From Actinomycetota bacterium (GTDB taxonomy: Bacteria > Actinomycetota > Acidimicrobiia > Actinomarinales > Actinomarinaceae), in contig JACNGE010000017.1 in the NCBI GenBank assembly GCA_014384285.1, positions 1 to 53,503 of the forward strand: 53,503 nt of DNA. The letters are read 5' to 3'. Below are positions 8,978-16,724 of this stretch, one piece after another; position 1 is the first letter of the stretch; each line of letters begins with the position of its first letter. Position numbers and translations under genes: made by a program. The notes under the pieces are model-generated. The model had not been told where the DNA came from. It was given only the letters and a program-made list of their open reading frames with translations, and made no database searches.

Positions 8978-9531
8978 ATAAAGCTCCCGATAATACTTGT
9001 AAAATTTTCAATAGCAATATTTAACTCTGAATCATCATCAATATTATTTTTAACTAGTTCCATAAAGCCAGCTCCCCTATCAGACATAGATTTAAATATG
9101 GAAAAATTTTTAGCAGTAAAACCTAAAGAATAGAAATAAGCAAAAGCTAAGAATCTTCTAACGTCATCTTGTGTGTATAAATCCTTTTTATTTTCTAGTT
9201 GGTAATCTATAAGATCTTCATAATGAGCTATTGACAACCCCGACCTTTTTAAAGCTTCATGTAAAGAGTAATCTTGAATAATAATGTTAACTTTTGCTCC
9301 TGATTTAAATAAATCAGGATTATTTTTAATAGCTTTTAGTGTATAAAACTGATTTTCTTGTAAATCTAAAATTTTTAATATTCTCTTTATATCCTTATCT
9401 TTGAAATTTCTTGTCCCACCTTTTGAACGAGTTGGAGCTATCAATCCTTCCTTTTCAAGAAATCTAAGTCTAGAGATTGTAACTGATGGAAAATCTTTTT
9501 GAAGTTTCTTAACTGTTTCTCCAATATTCAT
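8962..9531 (-). CDS. ftsR: MerR-family regulator, FtsR (Rv1828)-like
   Basis: The 189-residue protein begins MNIGETVKKLQKDFPSVTIS followed by RLRFLEKEGLIAPTRSKGGTR, the characteristic N-terminus of the actinobacterial FtsR group, in which the winged helix recognises division-gene promoters in corynebacteria and mycobacteria (family knowledge). A second helical block at 85-160 (KRSGLSIAHYEDLIDYQLENK...) is the C-terminal effector/dimer domain. The usual neighbour garA (FHA domain) is absent; fmt lies immediately upstream with a 4-base overlap. The start is the ATG at 9531, matching the family N-terminus. FtsR is the best identification; the exact target genes cannot be read here. Confidence 0.85.
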   Translation of the reverse strand: MNIGETVKKLQKDFPSVTISRLRFLEKEGLIAPTRSKGGTRNFKDKDIKRILKILDLQENQFYTLKAIKNNPDLFKSGAKVNIIIQDYSLHEALKRSGLSIAHYEDLIDYQLENKKDLYTQDDVRRFLAFAYFYSLGFTAKNFSIFKSMSDRGAGFMELVKNNIDDDSELNIAIENFTSIIGSFISEDL

Positions 9532-10343
9532 AAATTTCCTCTCATGTAGTCGTTTATACTCATCATTTTCTTTCCTTCAGGTGTTATTAATGAAGGATAA
9601 AGTTTCCCGTCAGTTAATTCTATTGGATAATCATGTTCTTCATCTGTATATTTATGAATCTTAAAAATGTGTTGTTTATGTGTAATAAATGCTGGACCCA
9701 TAACATCAAACGCACGTATTATTTTTTTAGCTTCGGTAAGGGTTTTCCCATCTAGAGAGAAATCAACTTTTTTAAATTTCTTTGTAGTTGAATCTACTGT
9801 AGGTGATTTGATAACTATTTTTTCATTTGCATCAATAATTACTCCAATGTTTGCTTGGAACGACTGTACACAATTATTGTAAATATCTGATGCGTATGTT
9901 GAGCTATCTACCTTAAAGGAATCTTGGTAAACAATATCACCGGCATCGATCTCTTTTTTAATTTTAAAAACGGTTAAACCTGCAGTGTTTTCATTGTTCA
10001 ATATAATTGATTCCACTGGAGATGGTCCCTTAAAACTAGGGAGTAAACTTAGGTGAATGTTATAAATCGCATTATTATTTTGAAGGAAATTTTCAGAAAA
10101 TATTCTCCCAAAACTTACACACAACCCTCTTGTCATATCAAGATATTTTGCATTTTTGTCGAAATATTGAAAATTTAGACCATTGTCTTTGCAGAAAATT
10201 TCAACAGGATTGGGTAATATCTTCCTACCTCTTCCACTTGGTATAGGTTCGGTTGTTATCACAGTTAATATTTTTGTCTGATTTGATAAGACTCTTAAAT
10301 AAGGGACACTTCGAACATCAGAGCCAAAAAAATAATTAAACAT
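9528..10343 (-). CDS. fmt: Methionyl-tRNA formyltransferase
   Basis: It transfers a formyl group from 10-formyl-tetrahydrofolate to Met-tRNA for translation initiation. The catalytic set Asn, His (NIHLSLLP, about 88-95) and Asp (DAGDIV, about 125-130) is intact, and SLLPSFKGPSPVESI matches the formyl-folate site. The start is set at the internal ATG at 10343 because MFNYFFGSDVRSVPYL lines up with the family N-terminus (M-x-x-x-FFGT-x-x-x-x-VP-x-L); an ATG six codons upstream (10361) would extend the gene further into def. At 271 residues it is shorter than the usual 310-315, mainly in the C-terminal tRNA-binding domain. It pairs with def upstream, overlapping by 8 bases. Confidence 0.92.
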   Translation of the reverse strand: MFNYFFGSDVRSVPYLRVLSNQTKILTVITTEPIPSGRGRKILPNPVEIFCKDNGLNFQYFDKNAKYLDMTRGLCVSFGRIFSENFLQNNNAIYNIHLSLLPSFKGPSPVESIILNNENTAGLTVFKIKKEIDAGDIVYQDSFKVDSSTYASDIYNNCVQSFQANIGVIIDANEKIVIKSPTVDSTTKKFKKVDFSLDGKTLTEAKKIIRAFDVMGPAFITHKQHIFKIHKYTDEEHDYPIELTDGKLYPSLITPEGKKMMSINDYMRGNL

Positions 10344-10830
10344 GTCTCCCAGGAAATCCATTTATTGAAATTTCTTTTAGCGCAGCTTTTCTTTCCTTCC
10401 TTTTCAAAGAACTAATTAAAAGCTTTCCATTAAGGTGGTCTAGCTCATGTTGCAGTACTCTGCCAAGTAAATCGTCTCCTTCATATGTAACTAAGTTACC
10501 CTTTTCGTCATAAGCATCCAATGATGCGTATTCTGCCCTTTCAATATCCCAATAATATCCTGGTAACGACAGGCAACCTTCCATGAATGTAATTGAACCC
10601 TTAGTATTTAAATTGTGTGGATTGATAGCAACATAGGGGCCATCTCCCGAATCAAAAACAAAAATATTTTTATTAATCCCGATTTGTGGAGCTGCTAAAC
10701 CCACTCCGGGTGCAGCGTACATTATCTCAATCATTTCATCTACAAGTAATTTAATAGAGTTATCAAAAATAGTAACGTCTGAAGACTTCATTTTTAAAGA
10801 AGGATAACCAAATTTAACTATCTCCTTCAT
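10336..10830 (-). CDS. def: Peptide deformylase
   Basis: The 164-residue enzyme removes the formyl group from nascent N-terminal methionine. All three motifs are present: GVGLAAPQIG (about 42-51), EGCLSLPG (about 84-91) with the metal-binding Cys, and the HELDH metal-binding and catalytic motif (about 128-132). The C-terminus is short and ends KRKERKAALKEI plus a tail. Its start shares one base with the priA-like gene stop. Following with fmt is the widespread def-fmt arrangement. Confidence 0.96.
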   Translation of the reverse strand: MKEIVKFGYPSLKMKSSDVTIFDNSIKLLVDEMIEIMYAAPGVGLAAPQIGINKNIFVFDSGDGPYVAINPHNLNTKGSITFMEGCLSLPGYYWDIERAEYASLDAYDEKGNLVTYEGDDLLGRVLQHELDHLNGKLLISSLKRKERKAALKEISINGFPGRHV

Positions 10831-12194
10831 TACAGACTTTTTACCCTTTCAACAGTTGATTTATTTAATTTATTAAATAGATTAATAATTTCATTGTAAT
10901 TTATATTGTCGGTTAGTTTTATTTTGACTTCATAAACGTATTGATTATTTGTAATTTTTGGTCCAATTATATATTTGTTACTATTAACAAAATCTAAATT
11001 AATTTTCGAAGTAATTTTGTAGATTCTTATATTTAAGTTTGGACCATATTTAGCTCGTTCACGCGCTTCTTTTTCAGCCCACTTTGACAGTTGTTTAGAT
11101 TTTAATTTAGTAATTAAATCAATTTTTTTAGTTGTGAATATCACGATAGCTATATTCTTTTTATGGAAACGCGTGATATTCCTAATAAAACTTATCAATC
11201 TGTTAGAACTTAATATTCCATTAAATGAAATTGTTGGATTGTATAATATTGCCGAAGTAATTGCTACATTTTTTGGATCTGTGGTTAAATTATGGTTTTT
11301 TGAAATAAATTGCAAATCTTGGACATAAGAAAATATGGTTAGATCTTTGTCTTTGTATTTTACATCAAAAATTTCTAAACATTCATCCATGCTGTTGCCA
11401 TAAATGTAAGCAATGTCAATTTCAGGTATTTCCAAAAAATATTCATTAACATTAGAAAAGTACTCTAAGGATGGGAATTCGTTGTAATAATAAAATGACC
11501 CATTAAATACCTTATGTTTGATTAAAGATGATTCAATGATATTTAAATTATTTAATTTTGGTAGGTTGTAGCTAATATTGTTCGAATTAAAGAAATGGAA
11601 AGTAAGCTTATCATCAACATTAATTCTTTCAAAATTTACTGATAAAACAATTATCGTTTCAAACTCTTTATTCTTCTCCCAAAATGAAGTAAATTCTTTA
11701 ACGCCGCCAGTTTTTTGATAAAAGCTTACTTTTTTCCCATTATTTTTTAAATGCTCAGCTACTTGTTTTGATTCTTCTAATGAAGATGTAAAAATGATGT
11801 TATAAGACTCTTTAAGATAAATTGCTACATCAGAATTTGGTTTAATAAAAATATTGTTCGTTTTCACTTTATTTTGCTTAGAAAGCAACTCATAGCTTAT
11901 GTGTTTATCTAGTAAAATCCCAATGTTAAGATTATTTGACACAGCTAATCTTTCTAAATATTTGTATTGGTTCCTATTGATACTTCCTATCTTTTTAAAA
12001 AGAGTTTTAGTATTGCTTACTGAACTAGTTGCTAAATTTACTTCAGTAATTATTGCGTTCCTTGTAGTGTTTCTAAATGGGACAGTTACGATATCCCCAA
12101 CTTGGATATTATCTGCATATTTATCAGGAACTTTGTATGTAAATTGATTAAAGCCATAAGTGTTATTGAATATAATTTCAAGGTTTACAAACAC
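10830..12194 (-). CDS. priA: Degenerate PriA-like protein without helicase motifs
   Basis: The 454-residue protein sits between coaBC and def, the classical priA position in actinobacteria. The N-terminus (residues 1-110; FTYKVPDKYADNIQVGDIVTVPF) matches the PriA 3'-end DNA-binding domain. The rest is recognisable in outline only: no GxGKT Walker A, no DEEH box and only one Cys, so no zinc-binding cysteine pairs. Near the C-terminus WAEKEARERAKYGPNLNI recalls the PriA segment before the final domain. Actinobacterial PriA proteins are known to have lost intact helicase motifs; this one is also about 200 residues shorter than typical. I infer a structural role in loading the replication restart machinery, or a vestigial gene. 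It starts 2 bases after coaBC and ends sharing one base with def. Confidence 0.72.
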   Translation of the reverse strand: MFVNLEIIFNNTYGFNQFTYKVPDKYADNIQVGDIVTVPFRNTTRNAIITEVNLATSSVSNTKTLFKKIGSINRNQYKYLERLAVSNNLNIGILLDKHISYELLSKQNKVKTNNIFIKPNSDVAIYLKESYNIIFTSSLEESKQVAEHLKNNGKKVSFYQKTGGVKEFTSFWEKNKEFETIIVLSVNFERINVDDKLTFHFFNSNNISYNLPKLNNLNIIESSLIKHKVFNGSFYYYNEFPSLEYFSNVNEYFLEIPEIDIAYIYGNSMDECLEIFDVKYKDKDLTIFSYVQDLQFISKNHNLTTDPKNVAITSAILYNPTISFNGILSSNRLISFIRNITRFHKKNIAIVIFTTKKIDLITKLKSKQLSKWAEKEARERAKYGPNLNIRIYKITSKINLDFVNSNKYIIGPKITNNQYVYEVKIKLTDNINYNEIINLFNKLNKSTVERVKSL

Positions 12195-12196
12195 GA

Positions 12197-13309
12197 CTAT
12201 AAAACAGTATTATCGATTATTAAAACTGCAATTTCATACTTTGAAAGCCTATTGGTCTTTATTAACAATCTATCTGAATTTATAATAGACACTTCATTGT
12301 AGTCACTTCCCACTTGATTATTTTTAATATTGTTAATTACTAAAAAGTTCACATTTTTATCTTTCAATTTTTCAAATCTTAATTCATCATCAAGTTGTGC
12401 AGAAAAAGCAATAGATATAATATTGGGATTATTTTTCACGATACTTTTTATAATGTCGATATTTGGACGTAACGTTATATTAAGAGCGCCGTTTTTCCTA
12501 CTGAGCTTTTTATCTGTATAGTCGGTAACAAAATCAGATACTGCAGCAACCATAAATAAATGTGAGGCATCAACAACTTCTCTTCCAAGAATGTTCATTA
12601 AACTTTCTGAATTGGTAAATTCTATATTATTAGCGTGAGGAATTTCATCGATGTTTGATGCATGAATGTAAGTAATTTCATAACCCCTTGCAAGGAGTTC
12701 TAACGCAATTGCTCTCCCCTGCTTTCCTGATGAATTATTGGTGATTGTTCTCACAGAGTCTATATGTTCTACTGTTCCACCCGAAGTAACGACAATTTTA
12801 GTCTTTTTGTCGTTAATCAAAGTAACAAATTCTTCTGGCTCAATTAATCTTCCTTCTCCTTTGTCTCCTATATCTAAGTTTCCATAACGAGGCCCACAGA
12901 TTATGTTGTTTTTAGATAAAAATTTCAAATTAGATTGTATATTATGATTTAAATACATTTCTTGATGCATAGCGGGTGCTATGTACACAGGTTTTGTGTG
13001 CATGAGAATGGTTGAAAGCAATAAATCATCAGCAATTCCCATTGCCATCTTCGATATAAAGTTTGCTGTTGCTGGATAAATAAGAAACTTGTCTGCCCAG
13101 CGCCCTAATTCTATATGAGGAGAGCCAGGTAACTCGTCCCAAGAAGTGTAAACTGATTCATTATCTAAAAACTTCTTTGAAAGGTACCTTTTCCCACCAG
13201 ATGTAGCTATTACCTTTACATTATTATCTTTAGCTAAAATGTTATACAGTAATTCGGATTTTGAAGCAGCAACACTACCAGTTATCCCCAATAGTATTTT
13301 GTTACTCAT
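12197..13309 (-). CDS. coaBC: Bifunctional phosphopantothenoylcysteine decarboxylase / phosphopantothenate-cysteine ligase
   Basis: The 370-residue protein carries out two steps of coenzyme A synthesis. The N-terminal flavin-dependent CoaC domain (1-170) has GITGSVAASKS, PATANFISKMAMGIADDLL and PAMHQEMY, with the PAMH form typical of actinobacteria. The CoaB ligase domain (170-370) has TSGGTVEHIDSVRTITNNSS, SGKQG, AAVSDF and a KLSRKNG lysine segment. It follows rpoZ by 5 bases in the conserved gmk-rpoZ-coaBC order. It is somewhat shorter than the roughly 400-residue norm, largely at the C-terminus. Confidence 0.95.
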   Translation of the reverse strand: MSNKILLGITGSVAASKSELLYNILAKDNNVKVIATSGGKRYLSKKFLDNESVYTSWDELPGSPHIELGRWADKFLIYPATANFISKMAMGIADDLLLSTILMHTKPVYIAPAMHQEMYLNHNIQSNLKFLSKNNIICGPRYGNLDIGDKGEGRLIEPEEFVTLINDKKTKIVVTSGGTVEHIDSVRTITNNSSGKQGRAIALELLARGYEITYIHASNIDEIPHANNIEFTNSESLMNILGREVVDASHLFMVAAVSDFVTDYTDKKLSRKNGALNITLRPNIDIIKSIVKNNPNIISIAFSAQLDDELRFEKLKDKNVNFLVINNIKNNQVGSDYNEVSIINSDRLLIKTNRLSKYEIAVLIIDNTVL

Positions 13310-13314
13310 CGCGA

Positions 13315-13542
13315 CTATTCGTTGTCTGAAACCTCTACTTTGCCTGCAGCTATTTCTTCAAAAGCGACAGTCAATGGTTTCCTACTTAAGCTTTGAACTT
13401 GAGGTGGAGTGTACGCTCCTATACCTTCGCCAAGTTGGTTAAAGTATGAATTTATATCCTTCGCTCTTTTTGCAGAGGTTATTACGAGTGCAAATCTTCC
13501 AGGTGTTTCTTTAAGCAATTCTTCAATAGGTGGTTTTATCAT
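13315..13542 (-). CDS. rpoZ: RNA polymerase omega subunit
   Basis: A 75-residue protein with the omega pattern: PPIEELLKETPGRFALVITSAKRAKDI (split at residues 4-20 and 21-30), then a loop and VAFEEIAAGKV near the C-terminus, which is the conserved TVAMEEIAxGK-type segment. Omega supports folding and assembly of beta prime. It overlaps gmk by 4 bases and precedes coaBC. Its spacer residues 35-52 (EGIGAYTPPQVQSLSRKP) resemble actinobacterial omega proteins. Confidence 0.93.
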   Translation of the reverse strand: MIKPPIEELLKETPGRFALVITSAKRAKDINSYFNQLGEGIGAYTPPQVQSLSRKPLTVAFEEIAAGKVEVSDNE

Positions 13543-14072
13543 CTTTCCTCCAGACTATATATTATATCTAATATCTTATTAACTGTAGTATTTATATCCT
13601 TATTCTTAATTTGATAATCAAATTTGTCCATAAAGCTTCGTTGGTATTCAGCTAGACGCATCCTCTCATCGATGAATGCTTCATCGTGCCCCCTTTTTTT
13701 TAGTCGTTTGATTAATTCTTCATCATCTATATCTATAAATATTCCTGTAAAAGATGGATTTGAAGCTAAAAGCTTTGTAGCTCCGTTTACTTCTAGATCA
13801 AGAATAAGGGAACCTACAGAATTATTTACAGCATTTTTACTTGTCCCGTAGTAGTTTCTTCCATATTTTTCATATTCAACAAAAAAATCATCGTCAATAA
13901 GTCTTAAAAACTCTTCTTCTGTAACGAAATTGTAATCTTCACCGTTATACTCTCCCTCCCTAATATTTCTTGATGTATAAGAAACAGAAAATTGGAAGTC
14001 TCTTTTTTGCCGTATTGCATCGATGATTGTTGATTTACCAACACCTGATGGACCAGAAAAAATAAAAATCAT
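13539..14072 (-). CDS. gmk: Guanylate kinase
   Basis: The 177-residue enzyme phosphorylates GMP to GDP. It starts with the P-loop MIFIFSGPSGVGKST (residues 1-15), followed by SVSYTSRNIREGEYNGEDY (about 34-52), the GMP-binding segment, and a lid with an Arg-rich helix (RLKKRGHDE). It overlaps mihF upstream (4 bases) and rpoZ downstream (4 bases), the typical actinobacterial mihF-gmk-rpoZ cluster. Confidence 0.96.
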   Translation of the reverse strand: MIFIFSGPSGVGKSTIIDAIRQKRDFQFSVSYTSRNIREGEYNGEDYNFVTEEEFLRLIDDDFFVEYEKYGRNYYGTSKNAVNNSVGSLILDLEVNGATKLLASNPSFTGIFIDIDDEELIKRLKKRGHDEAFIDERMRLAEYQRSFMDKFDYQIKNKDINTTVNKILDIIYSLEER

Positions 14073-14356
14073 TTCGAATCTATAAAAACTTTTATGTTCA
14101 TAATATTTTCGTTTGTTAGTTCTTTAATCATAGTTTTTTCGGTTAAACCTATACTATCGAGATATCGAGCAGTTTCCACTTTTCCTAAGAATTTAGTTTC
14201 TGTTAGATACTTATGCACCCTTATAGAATTAAGTTCATTATCTTTATAGGCCATCTCAAGGTTTTTAACTATAAAATCAGAATTCATTTCAAAATCTGAA
14301 ATAAATTCTTTCCTTTTTAAACTTATATCAGCGACAATTTCAGTAAATTTACTCAA
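14069..14356 (-). CDS. mihF: Actinobacterial integration host factor mIHF
   Basis: The 95-residue protein ends with the helix-two-turn-helix segment of actinobacterial mIHF: SIRVHKYLTETKFLGKVETAR (split at 44-56 and 57-64), YLDSIGLTEKTMIKELTNENI. Position immediately before gmk is diagnostic for this nucleoid protein, which bends DNA and in mycobacteria is essential. It is unrelated to the IhfA/HU fold. The N-terminal helix (1-40) is less conserved. Overlaps with nusB (8 bases) and gmk (4 bases) place it in the same transcript. Identification rests on both motif and context. Confidence 0.85.
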   Translation of the reverse strand: MSKFTEIVADISLKRKEFISDFEMNSDFIVKNLEMAYKDNELNSIRVHKYLTETKFLGKVETARYLDSIGLTEKTMIKELTNENIMNIKVFIDSK

Positions 14357-14726
14357 TTTCAGTACTCACTGAATTTAAAATACCATTTACGAATTTAGCA
14401 CCACTTTGTGAGGAATGCTTATCTGTTAATTTTACCCATTCTGAAATTATGACTTTTTTTGGAGTTAAATTCATAATTAACTCAGATATTCCTAAAATCA
14501 AGGAACTTTTTTCAACTTTACCTATTCTGGTATAGCTCCAATTTTTGCTGTAAGTTTCTATTGAATTTATTATCCGTTCATTGTTTAATTTTGTATTCTC
14601 AATTAGTTGCGTACATCGTAATAATTGATTTTCTTCTAAGTTGTTTTTAACAATCTCAACATTCTGAAAATCAAGATCGGAATTAAAAAAAGATTCAAAC
14701 GAAACAGCTCTAAAATCTTTCATCAT
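14349..14726 (-). CDS. nusB: Transcription antitermination factor NusB
   Basis: The 125-residue helical protein has the NusB pattern, with the central WSYTRIGKVEKSSLILGISELI (split at 65-76 and 77-86) and a C-terminal WVKLTDKHSSQSGAKFVNGIL segment matching the family AK-x-x-S-x-x-s-x-x-FVNGIL end. With NusE it binds boxA RNA for rRNA antitermination. The order efp-nusB-mihF is common in actinobacteria. The start could be either of two adjacent ATG codons; the first overlaps efp by 4 bases. Confidence 0.92.
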   Translation of the reverse strand: MMKDFRAVSFESFFNSDLDFQNVEIVKNNLEENQLLRCTQLIENTKLNNERIINSIETYSKNWSYTRIGKVEKSSLILGISELIMNLTPKKVIISEWVKLTDKHSSQSGAKFVNGILNSVSTEIE

Positions 14727-15280
14727 GTTCGTGTCATATAAGTTGAGTTTTTTGTATCGACCTTTATAGTCTCATCTTCTTCAATAAACATAGGTACATT
14801 TAGAACTAAGCCAGTTTCGCAGGTTATAGATTTAGTTGAAGAAGAGACAGTGTCCCCTTTTACAGCAGGTTCAGCTTTAGTAACTTTTAAGTTAACCGTT
14901 GCAGGCAAAACTATATCTATAGGTGTTTCATTGTACATTTGAATAGTTACCTCTTGGTTCGAAGTTAAAAAAAGATATTTGTTTTCAACAATAGAGGGAG
15001 TAAGTGATATTTGTACATAGGTTTCAGTGTTCATAAATACATAATTATCCCCATCTTGATAGAGAAATTGAAAAGTTTGTTTATCAATGTATGCTTGTTC
15101 GACGTCTTCATCAGCTCTAAACGTTTTATCAACTACACCACCACTTGATAAATTTTTTAATTTTGTTTTAACAAAAGCTCTACCTTTACCTGGTTTAACG
15201 TGTTGGTATTCAAGAATTAAGTAAAGAGTATTATCGACAAGAATTGACTGACCTGGTCTTATATCATTAGTAGATACCAT
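14723..15280 (-). CDS. efp: Elongation factor P
   Basis: The 185-residue protein is full length with three beta-barrel domains: KOW-like (1-62), OB (65-125) and a C-terminal S1-like domain ending near GLVLNVPMFIEEDETIKVDT. EF-P rescues ribosomes stalled at polyproline. The loop VKPGKGRAF puts Lys32 at the position that EpmA lysylates in E. coli; no modification gene is visible in the window. It starts on the last base of mltG's stop codon and overlaps nusB by 4. Confidence 0.96.
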   Translation of the reverse strand: MVSTNDIRPGQSILVDNTLYLILEYQHVKPGKGRAFVKTKLKNLSSGGVVDKTFRADEDVEQAYIDKQTFQFLYQDGDNYVFMNTETYVQISLTPSIVENKYLFLTSNQEVTIQMYNETPIDIVLPATVNLKVTKAEPAVKGDTVSSSTKSITCETGLVLNVPMFIEEDETIKVDTKNSTYMTRT

Positions 15281-16353
15281 TATGGAATCACTCCTTCTTC
15301 CTTTGCTTTATTTTTCATATTTATAAAATCCGTATAATCATTTGTAAAGGACATCTTGCCATTCTTTTCAGTCAAAAGGTAATACAAATAATCATTTTCA
15401 GGTGTTTCCAACACTGCACGAAGAGACCTTTCTCCGAATCCTGATATAGGAGTAGGTGGTAACCCTAAATACTTATATGTATTGTAAGGGGAATCTACTT
15501 GTAAATCTACCAATAAAACCTGTGACTTTCTCTTTTGTAGTGCGTACAATACAGTGGCATCAATTTGAATTAGCATGTCTTCATCAAGTCTATTTTTTAC
15601 AACTGAAGAAACAAGAGGGCGGTCTTCCTGTAATTTAGACTCAGCTTCAACCAAACTAGCAATAGTAAAAAATTCGTTATAAGAATTAATCCAAGAAGGA
15701 AGAGAAGTGCTTAAGAGCAACCTATCTGCAACCGTTTCTAATTCGTTAACCATTAATTGAAGGATATCTTCACCGTTTGAGTCAATGTTTATTTGATATG
15801 TATTTGGATAAAGTAAACCTTCCCAGTTGTTTAGATTTGATGGGTCGTTTAAATAAAGATACTTACTCTTTACCTGACCAGACAAAAGTGAGTTTTTTAG
15901 TAGGTCGTAATCGAAACCTGTTTGCGAAGATATAGATACCAATGTTTCAGTTATCCAAAGTCCCTCTGGAACTGTTATTGTATAAGTCTTTAATGGAGGT
16001 CCTTTCAGGAGTATTTCTGTTATCTCAGAAAATTCTAAGTTATTAGGAATTTCATACTCTCCTGCACGTAATTTATCAGTAAGGTTTTCATTTCTTAAAT
16101 ATAATTCAAAAGCAAGTTTTGAAGAAATAACTCCTTCAGATGACAAAAGAGAGGCAATTTCAGAAGCTGAAGATCCTTGTTGGATTTGAACATCTATAAT
16201 CTGAACGATTGATGAGTTTGAATTATTAAAATTTGCATCAACTTTTTCTATTGAGTTCGCTAAATTCCCAGTTGTTATTACAGCAATAAAAATAAGACTT
16301 ATTGTTATTAAGACCATAAAATTGGTGCGGTTTTTAAGATATGTATTAAACAT
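15280..16353 (-). CDS. mltG: Endolytic transglycosylase MltG (YceG-like)
   Basis: The start is set at ATG 16353 (357 residues), giving a short basic N-terminus (MFNTYLKNRTNF) before a single membrane helix at about 13-33 and an 8-base overlap with ruvX; an ATG 14 codons upstream would lie inside ruvX. The domain outside the membrane has the LysM-like segment (VQIIDVQIQQGSSASEIASLL) and the catalytic core with GLLYPNTY and EAESKLQEDRPLVSSV followed by KNRL. The Glu in VEAES is the catalytic residue. It cuts nascent peptidoglycan strands and so helps set glycan chain length. ruvX-mltG next to alaS is a common arrangement. Confidence 0.92.
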   Translation of the reverse strand: MFNTYLKNRTNFMVLITISLIFIAVITTGNLANSIEKVDANFNNSNSSIVQIIDVQIQQGSSASEIASLLSSEGVISSKLAFELYLRNENLTDKLRAGEYEIPNNLEFSEITEILLKGPPLKTYTITVPEGLWITETLVSISSQTGFDYDLLKNSLLSGQVKSKYLYLNDPSNLNNWEGLLYPNTYQINIDSNGEDILQLMVNELETVADRLLLSTSLPSWINSYNEFFTIASLVEAESKLQEDRPLVSSVVKNRLDEDMLIQIDATVLYALQKRKSQVLLVDLQVDSPYNTYKYLGLPPTPISGFGERSLRAVLETPENDYLYYLLTEKNGKMSFTNDYTDFINMKNKAKEEGVIP

Positions 16354-16723
16354 TAGAAAGATAAGTTTCAAGAATTTGTAATGCAGATATGTCATCTACT
16401 CTTTCATTATTTGATTTTGTTACAATTGAAGAAGTCATTCTTTCATCAATCTTAATGACTGTTATATTAAAATTTTCATTAATAACTTCTTTGATAAAAA
16501 GATCTGTTTCTTTGCTCATTCTTGTTTCGCTATTATTCAGACCTATCGGATTCCCAATAGCTATCCGATCTATTTCATAGTTTTCAACTATTTTTGACAA
16601 TTCTTCAATCAAATTTGTTTTTTTAGTATCTATAACTTTTAAAGCAAAGGAGGTATTGGATTTTCTTGTATATACTGCTAAACCTATATACCTCTCGCCG
16701 AAGTCAATTGCTAAAATGTTCAC
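16346..16723 (-). CDS. ruvX: RuvX/YqgF-family Holliday junction resolvase-like protein
   Basis: The 125-residue protein has the RNase H fold start ILAIDFGERYIGLAV (residues 3-17), with the first catalytic Asp, and IDERMTSS (about 95-102), the second acidic site, followed by a DDISALQIL acidic helix. The family takes part in 16S rRNA maturation and has been proposed to resolve recombination intermediates. It follows alaS with a 1-base gap, the standard alaS-ruvX-mltG order. It is not a replacement for RuvC by sequence, but it is of interest because ruvC is missing from its usual site further upstream. Confidence 0.93.
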   Translation of the reverse strand: MNILAIDFGERYIGLAVYTRKSNTSFALKVIDTKKTNLIEELSKIVENYEIDRIAIGNPIGLNNSETRMSKETDLFIKEVINENFNITVIKIDERMTSSIVTKSNNERVDDISALQILETYLSNV

Positions 16724-16724
16724 A

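Noticed and set aside
10343-10361. Upstream ATG for fmt
   Set aside because: The six extra residues do not match the family, whereas the second ATG gives the FFG-x-x-x-x-x-VP start of Fmt.
12102-12302. Plus-strand 66-residue frame across the coaBC-priA junction
   Set aside because: It is antisense to two recognised genes and has no family likeness.
16346-16723. RuvX as the direct stand-in for RuvC
   Set aside because: RuvX is present next to alaS in most bacteria that also have RuvC, so its presence does not explain the missing ruv genes.
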